From Impatiens glandulifera (lineage: Eukaryota; Streptophyta; Magnoliopsida; Ericales; Balsaminaceae), in the NCBI RefSeq assembly GCF_907164915.1, contig NC_061862.1:80255718-80319717 (forward strand): a stretch of 64,000 nucleotides of DNA, given 5' to 3'. A program made the translations under genes and the position numbers. Positions 58,836-64,000 of the stretch are shown here, one piece after another. The notes beneath the pieces were generated by a model. It did no database searches. It was not told where the DNA came from and saw only the letters and a program-made list of their open reading frames with translations. Each line of letters begins with the position of its first letter. The first letter of the stretch is position 1.

Positions 58836-59449
58836 TTAAAAAAATAAATCACCTCCAAATTCTTTCCTTCTATCACTCTCATGATAAAAAAATATAAATT
58901 GGGTAGGAAAAATATAGTGTCTTTATGTCAAACTCGAATCCACATTTTCAAAAACTAACTTGTTTCACCCAAACTCGATTCGAGAGGGACATTATGTAAA
59001 CACTAAAATTCAACCCCTCAATATATAAAATTTTAAATAATTATTTTGAATAAAATTTTGTATTCATAAATTCAAAATAATTAAAATCAATGTCAATATA
59101 AATAAAATAATTTGAGATAAATGTCGTATTCATTTTATCCCAAATTAATTTTAAAGTGGCTCAAATAAATTAAATAATTATTAGGGATACATGTTGTAGT
59201 CACTTAAATCCCAAAATAATTATTTATATAGCCTTAAAATACACCAAAAATAAATAGAATAGACAAAAATAAATTGTATATCTATTAAAATAATTTTGTA
59301 TATTTTGCATAAAAAAATAAAAGTCAAAGGAGTGTAAAAGAAAAAATAATTTTAAACAAACTCCAAGACGTAAAATGAATTGTGATATCGTGTAGCCGAA
59401 AATATGAAGAAAAGGTATAGCAGTCCAGACAACCATAAAATGAGCACCC
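58836..59449. other. Gene-free DNA
   Basis: AT-rich, with a diverged pair around 59045-59110 and 59155-59200 (ATAAATGTCGTATTCA against ATACATGTTGTAGTCA). Nothing else can be supported. Confidence 0.5.
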
Positions 59450-60390
59450 ATACATCATTAAATATTTGTCATCCTACCGCGTCACCCGCTACAACGAAAG
59501 TATGATGCTTTCACATCTCAGCAGATCGGGTAACGCCCGTGAGACCGGGTAACGCCCGGGCAAATAGCCCATTGACAAAATGTTAGATGCTAACAGAGAT
59601 GGACAAATTAAATCATCGGGAAATCACGCATTCGCAACCTAAGTTGTCTACTTCCTTGCGGCGCCCGAATAAACATTAAATGTAATCTTTGATTTTTCAA
59701 AGATGAAACTTCATGAATACTCGTCCAATTTGGATGATTTGAAGACTGAAATGATCACCCTAGCTTTGTGATCATTTTTCCTACAAGCATATCTCGAATC
59801 ATGGCCGAAAAATACGAGAATCAATCGAACAAAACAAGTCACTAATGGTTTTTGTCCCGAGTTCAACCCACTTGGCCTCCCAACCGACTTAGATCGGCTA
59901 TAAATAGCCTTCTCCGGCCAAGACGAAGACAAAGCACGAAGTCTCAAGTTCTCAATCAAGCTCTTTAGAATATCCGTTATTCAAATTTTCAAGCTTCTAA
60001 GTTTTTTAAAAAAAAATTGTACGGAGATTCAAATTTTGGTTTTAAGTTATCTTAAAGCTTTAACAAAAGTATATAAGTGTTCTCCAACTCACTATACTAT
60101 TTTTCATAATTTCAACATCAATCGCAAGTATAAATGTTTTTTTAATATTATAAATTTTAATATATTAAATTTAGACATATATCTAAATTATGAAAAATTA
60201 GACAAAAACGTAAGATCTATTTTGTCTAAAAAGTTAAATTTTTATGAAGTAAAGACGATTCTTTAACCGATGACATAGCGCGATAGACTTTTCTCGAATA
60301 TCACCAAATATCGAACCTAAAAAGAATCTCTAATAAAATTACATTTGTACTCATATAATATTCTTAATTTTTATTATATAGTGGTGACTC
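59450..60390 (+). mobile_element. Possible Ty3/gypsy (Tat-type) LTR relic
   Basis: This island is less AT-rich. It has GGGTAACGCCCG repeats (59528-59562), a strong core promoter CGGCTATAAATAGCC at about 59896-59910, and a U5-like end ATAGACTTTTCTCGAATATC with CGAACCTAAAAAG (60282-60325). A TGGTGACTC at about 60383 resembles the primer-binding site of Tat/Ogre elements. No partner LTR or coding region is in view, so this would be a solo or truncated LTR. Confidence 0.4.
59898..59908 (+). promoter_or_regulatory. TATA box in the putative gypsy-type LTR
   Basis: The sequence GCTATAAATAG lies within a GC-richer context followed by CTTCTCCGG. It matches the canonical plant TATA box. Confidence 0.55.
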
Positions 60391-61748
60391 TTTAAATAAG
60401 GATTAATTATTAATTTAATTTAAAAAAATTTAAATTATTAATTTAATCATTCGTCTCTTTCAAAACTTCTATATAAATCCACATTATGTTTGTTACTAAC
60501 TTTCCAATATCGATTTATGATTATGTATTCTGCAGTACGTAATAATTTCAAAGACACCCTTTGTTTAATGTATGGAATAACCTTGTGTGATGATGTTTTT
60601 TTCACAATCGTTTCAAATAAATTTGACCATTTTAAAATTTTTATTGTAGTGTATAATATTTTGTTTTAGTTTATAATATTTATTTGAATTATTTAATTTA
60701 ATATGTTTAATTTTAATTATATATTATATTTATAAATTAAGTAATAATATATATATATATATATTATTTTAATATTTATATATGTAATATATTTTATTTT
60801 ATTTTAATTGTTTAATTAAGTATTATAATTATAATTATATATATTTTATAGTTATAAAATAAAATAAAATAAAATAATTAATGAGTTTAGAGAGAATATG
60901 TGTAATTCATGAATTAGTTAATAGATTAGAGATGGGAGGTGAACATTTTAAAAAGAAGAATGAAAAGTTACCTTATTATGGGAAAAAAAAATGTATAATG
61001 CTTTATCAAGTTGAGACTATATAGATGGGATAGAGTATAGAATGCAAGATATATGAGTAACAATTGAGTGAGAGAATTTGGGAGAGGAAACGAGGGGAAT
61101 GACATGTCACTGAAAAAAGGATAAAGGGTGAAGAGAAAACAAATTTATTATTTTTTCAACGAATTAGATTACACCTTAAATCAGATTACACAAGGTCAAT
61201 TTTTTTTTTCAAATTCTATCTCCCCAGCCTTTCTCTAAATATCTAAATATATAACTTAATCTGAGATTTAGTGGTACATGTTATTAAAAAAATAAAAAAT
61301 AAAAGTCTATAGTGGTTTAATTTTCTGATGTTTGAAACTTCAAACTATATAAGTCAATTTGCATGGCCTTATCAAGGGCCGCGGCATTTACTGTATGGAG
61401 GAATTGTTTTTCTAATTTTTGACTATTCTTTAATTTAATTGAAAAATGTTTTGACCTCCTCATTGTTCCATTAAACAAGTTTCACTCTGTAAACATATTA
61501 ATTAACGATTCTGAACAAATTAAATGAATGCACAAAATTGATGTTGATGTTGACAGAACATACATATATAGAGATTCAAATATGAGTTTATAATAACAAA
61601 TATTTAAAAGGAAACAAAAAAAATTGTTCTTACAACACAAAAAATTGATGAAAATAATATTGATTTCTCTAACCAACTATACATACTTGGATGGAGCATT
61701 GGTTGTGTTGGGAGAGAGGTCATTAATTAATTTAGAGTGGTTACTTTA
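60391..61748. other. AT-rich DNA without genes
   Basis: A TA run lies at 60748-60766 and an AAAAT-type repeat at 60855-60878. A block at 61055-61130 (GAGTGAGAGAATTTGGGAGA, GGGGAATGACATGTCAC) belongs to the MITE family of 3357-3535. No coding sequence is seen. Confidence 0.5.
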
Positions 61749-62400
61749 GAGCATCAGCAGCGTACAAGACCTCTACTTTCTTATTTTATCAAATTAATAT
61801 GTCACCTCAGCATAAAACGAGCACATGTTGTACTTGGGCAAAATACTCCAATACTTCTGCCGGCCCTCTTATCTAATTAATTATATATATATATATATAT
61901 AACTAATATTAAATAAATTGAAATATTAAATATTTTTATAATTTAAAATATATTATAATATTAAAATTTAAGAATATATAACTAATATTTCTATATTATA
62001 GAAAAATTTGAGAATATATAACTAATATTTCTATATTATAATAAAATATAAAATATTTTTATAATTTAAAATATGTTATAATATTTTTATAATTAAATTT
62101 ATAATTAATATTCCTATATTATAATAAAATTTTAAAATATTTATTTATTTAATGTTATTATAATATTACTTAAAAATTAAAAATAGTAGGAAAAAAATAG
62201 TATAATTAAATATATAACTAATATTCTTATATTATAGGGTATATTATATTATATAATAATGAAAATGGGCATGATCGGCGGCATAGAGGGCACTGCCCTC
62301 TTTTTGCTTTTACCTACAGTGCAAAAAATGAAAAAAAGCAATAACCTACCATTTTCCACGCTGTAAGATGCGGGCACAGATCATACGCTAGAGATGCTCC
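61749..62400. mobile_element. MITE of the GAGCATC type (Harbinger-like ends)
   Basis: The left end GAGCATCAGCAGCGTA is mirrored by the right end TACGCTAGAGATGCTCC (reverse complement GGAGCATCTCTAGCGTA). This is the widespread plant MITE terminus. The arms extend into GC-richer stretches at both ends; the middle is AT-rich and partly tandemly repeated (AATATATAACTAATATTTCT). I could not confirm a clean 3-bp target duplication. Confidence 0.65.
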
Positions 62401-64000
62401 TACAACAAAAACTAATACATGGGAAGAATTGACTTGGCTTTCTTCAATGTGTTAAAAAATAGCATAAATGTGAGCATCATAATACTTTTTTTATTTGATG
62501 TTTGACTAGTTAAGGACAACATAATATTAAATTTGATATTAATATTTATGAATTGTGTAGGTAGACATGAAAATATTAATTGAATGCAAAAGTTGTTTCC
62601 ACTTCACCTTTAATTTTGGGATTAAATGTATACAGCATTTACTTCAAATTATTTATTTAATTTATTTTAATATAAAATAAAATGAATACATTTATTTTAA
62701 ATTATTTTATTTATTTTGGTATTTATTTTAATTAATTATAATTAATTAATACAATAATTATTCCAATTAATTCTTTAATTTTGGGTTAGCCTTTATTTTA
62801 TTTATTTATTAAAAAATATTATTTAAAATTTATAAGTTGAGATGGTAAAATTTTATTGTTTATAATTTTGTGTATTAATGTATTTTTACATATTTATTTT
62901 TAAATTTTACATTTTTCATATTTTTTCTTAATTCATTTTATTAAAGAAATAAATAAATAAATAAATTTAATTTATTTTTTATTTTCAAATAAATAAAATA
63001 TATTATACAATTAAAATAAATATATTATAAAATTTATCTTTACATGGATAAGTTTATATTAACAAATAATATAAGAGTATTGACAATAAAATTATTTTTT
63101 TATAATATTATTAATTTTTATAATTAACCTAATAAATATTAGTTAGAGCAAATTTGAAAAAATGAATGAAAAAAAGAAATATATTTTTTTCAAATAATAA
63201 GTTGATGTCACATCAATTTCATTCTAATTTTCTCAATTTTCCTCTTCTAACACTCATCTTAATATATAATAATAAAATAATATATAATAATAAAAAGATG
63301 AGTAATAGAGAATGAAAATTTGAAAAGGTAATAAATGAGAGAATAATATGTCATTTGCTTGCTTGAAGGAAAAAATGTGAAGGAAAAGAAAATAGATAAA
63401 TTTTATTATTGTTTCAGATTAAATCCAAATTCCATCTATAGTTTCTTTTCCAAATTTTCTATTCCTATTCTCTCTAATAAAAAAATATAATTCTTTAATA
63501 TTACATTATACAAAATTTCAAATAATTATAAAGTTGTTATGATATATATAAATCTAATATTCATTTTCTAATTTCATAATCACATAATCACATGTACATT
63601 TAGCCAAATTTTATAAATCACCTTCAGCAAGGTATGGCATTGAAAAGCCTAAACCCAGAAAGAAAGTTATTATAATATTATCAATGTATAAATAATACAC
63701 ATCTCTAATTAAATAAATAATTTAATACTTAATATAAGATAATTTAAAAGAAAATTAAGATAAAAAATTTATTTTATCATATATATATATATATATTTAA
63801 AATAAAATAAAATAAAATTATAAATTATATGAAGATCTATTTTTTTAAACATGAAGATCTATTCTAACTAAGGCCTGGTTTTAATTTGAATTTTTCAAAT
63901 AACCCAATAAAATCAAATATCAATTTACTTTCCCTTTCATTCATTAACAAAAAATATTAAAATATTATTTATTTTAAATTATTATTTATTTTATTTATAT
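62401..64000. other. AT-rich DNA without genes
   Basis: Nothing coding is visible. Blocks at 63139-63245 and 63290-63480 carry the ATGTCA / GAGAGAATA motifs of the dispersed MITE family, each followed by a pyrimidine-rich partner. Confidence 0.5.

Overview
The window is AT-rich nuclear DNA of a flowering plant. Evidence: intron-containing genes with GT/AG borders and AT-rich introns, a SIRE-lineage Ty1/copia element, an older copia relic, a hAT element, CACTA and MITE-type elements, tRNA-derived SINEs and many AT microsatellites. The accessory proteins of the large copia element remind me of retrotransposon proteins from Gesneriaceae and other Lamiales. I hold that taxonomic hint only loosely.

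Only two intact host genes are visible, both on the minus strand. The first is a four-exon gamma-glutamyl peptidase (GGP; class I glutamine-amidotransferase fold) at 737-2875. The second is a four-exon oligopeptide transporter (OPT family, 748 residues) at 25542-29386. A second OPT copy at 41054-45276 came from a segmental duplication that stops short of exon 1. It is dead: two nonsense codons, a frameshift, a lost splice acceptor and an LTR element inserted in exon 3.

The span 6311-23946 is a nest. An old degenerate copia element (LTRs near 6311-6563 and 23694-23946) was split by a nearly pristine 13,959-bp SIRE-lineage copia element at 6654-20612. The young element has 1341-bp LTRs with one difference noticed, a 5-bp ATAGT target duplication, an initiator-Met primer-binding site and intact gag and pol. 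Downstream of pol it carries three extra ORFs that are paralogues of each other. Each has its own TATA box and pyrimidine-rich leader. This is the most unusual object in the window.

The other accessory DNA includes: a small LTR element at 33269-34309; a copia relic at about 34900-38600; a long-TIR element with gene-like filling at 38569-39673; a hAT element at 39945-40990; a 2.3-kb LTR element at 42203-44535 that carries a fragment of a host Gfo/Idh/MocA oxidoreductase gene; a truncated CACTA element ending at 54385; a palindrome-rich satellite of about 105-bp units at 57330-58570; tRNA-like SINEs; several MITEs; and a Ty3/gypsy-like LTR relic near 59450-60390. Much of the rest (29.4-33 kb, 46.3-48.8 kb, 50.3-51.7 kb and 60.4-64 kb) is very AT-rich and shows no genes.

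All calls come from reading the sequence and the translated frames. No database search or alignment program was run.
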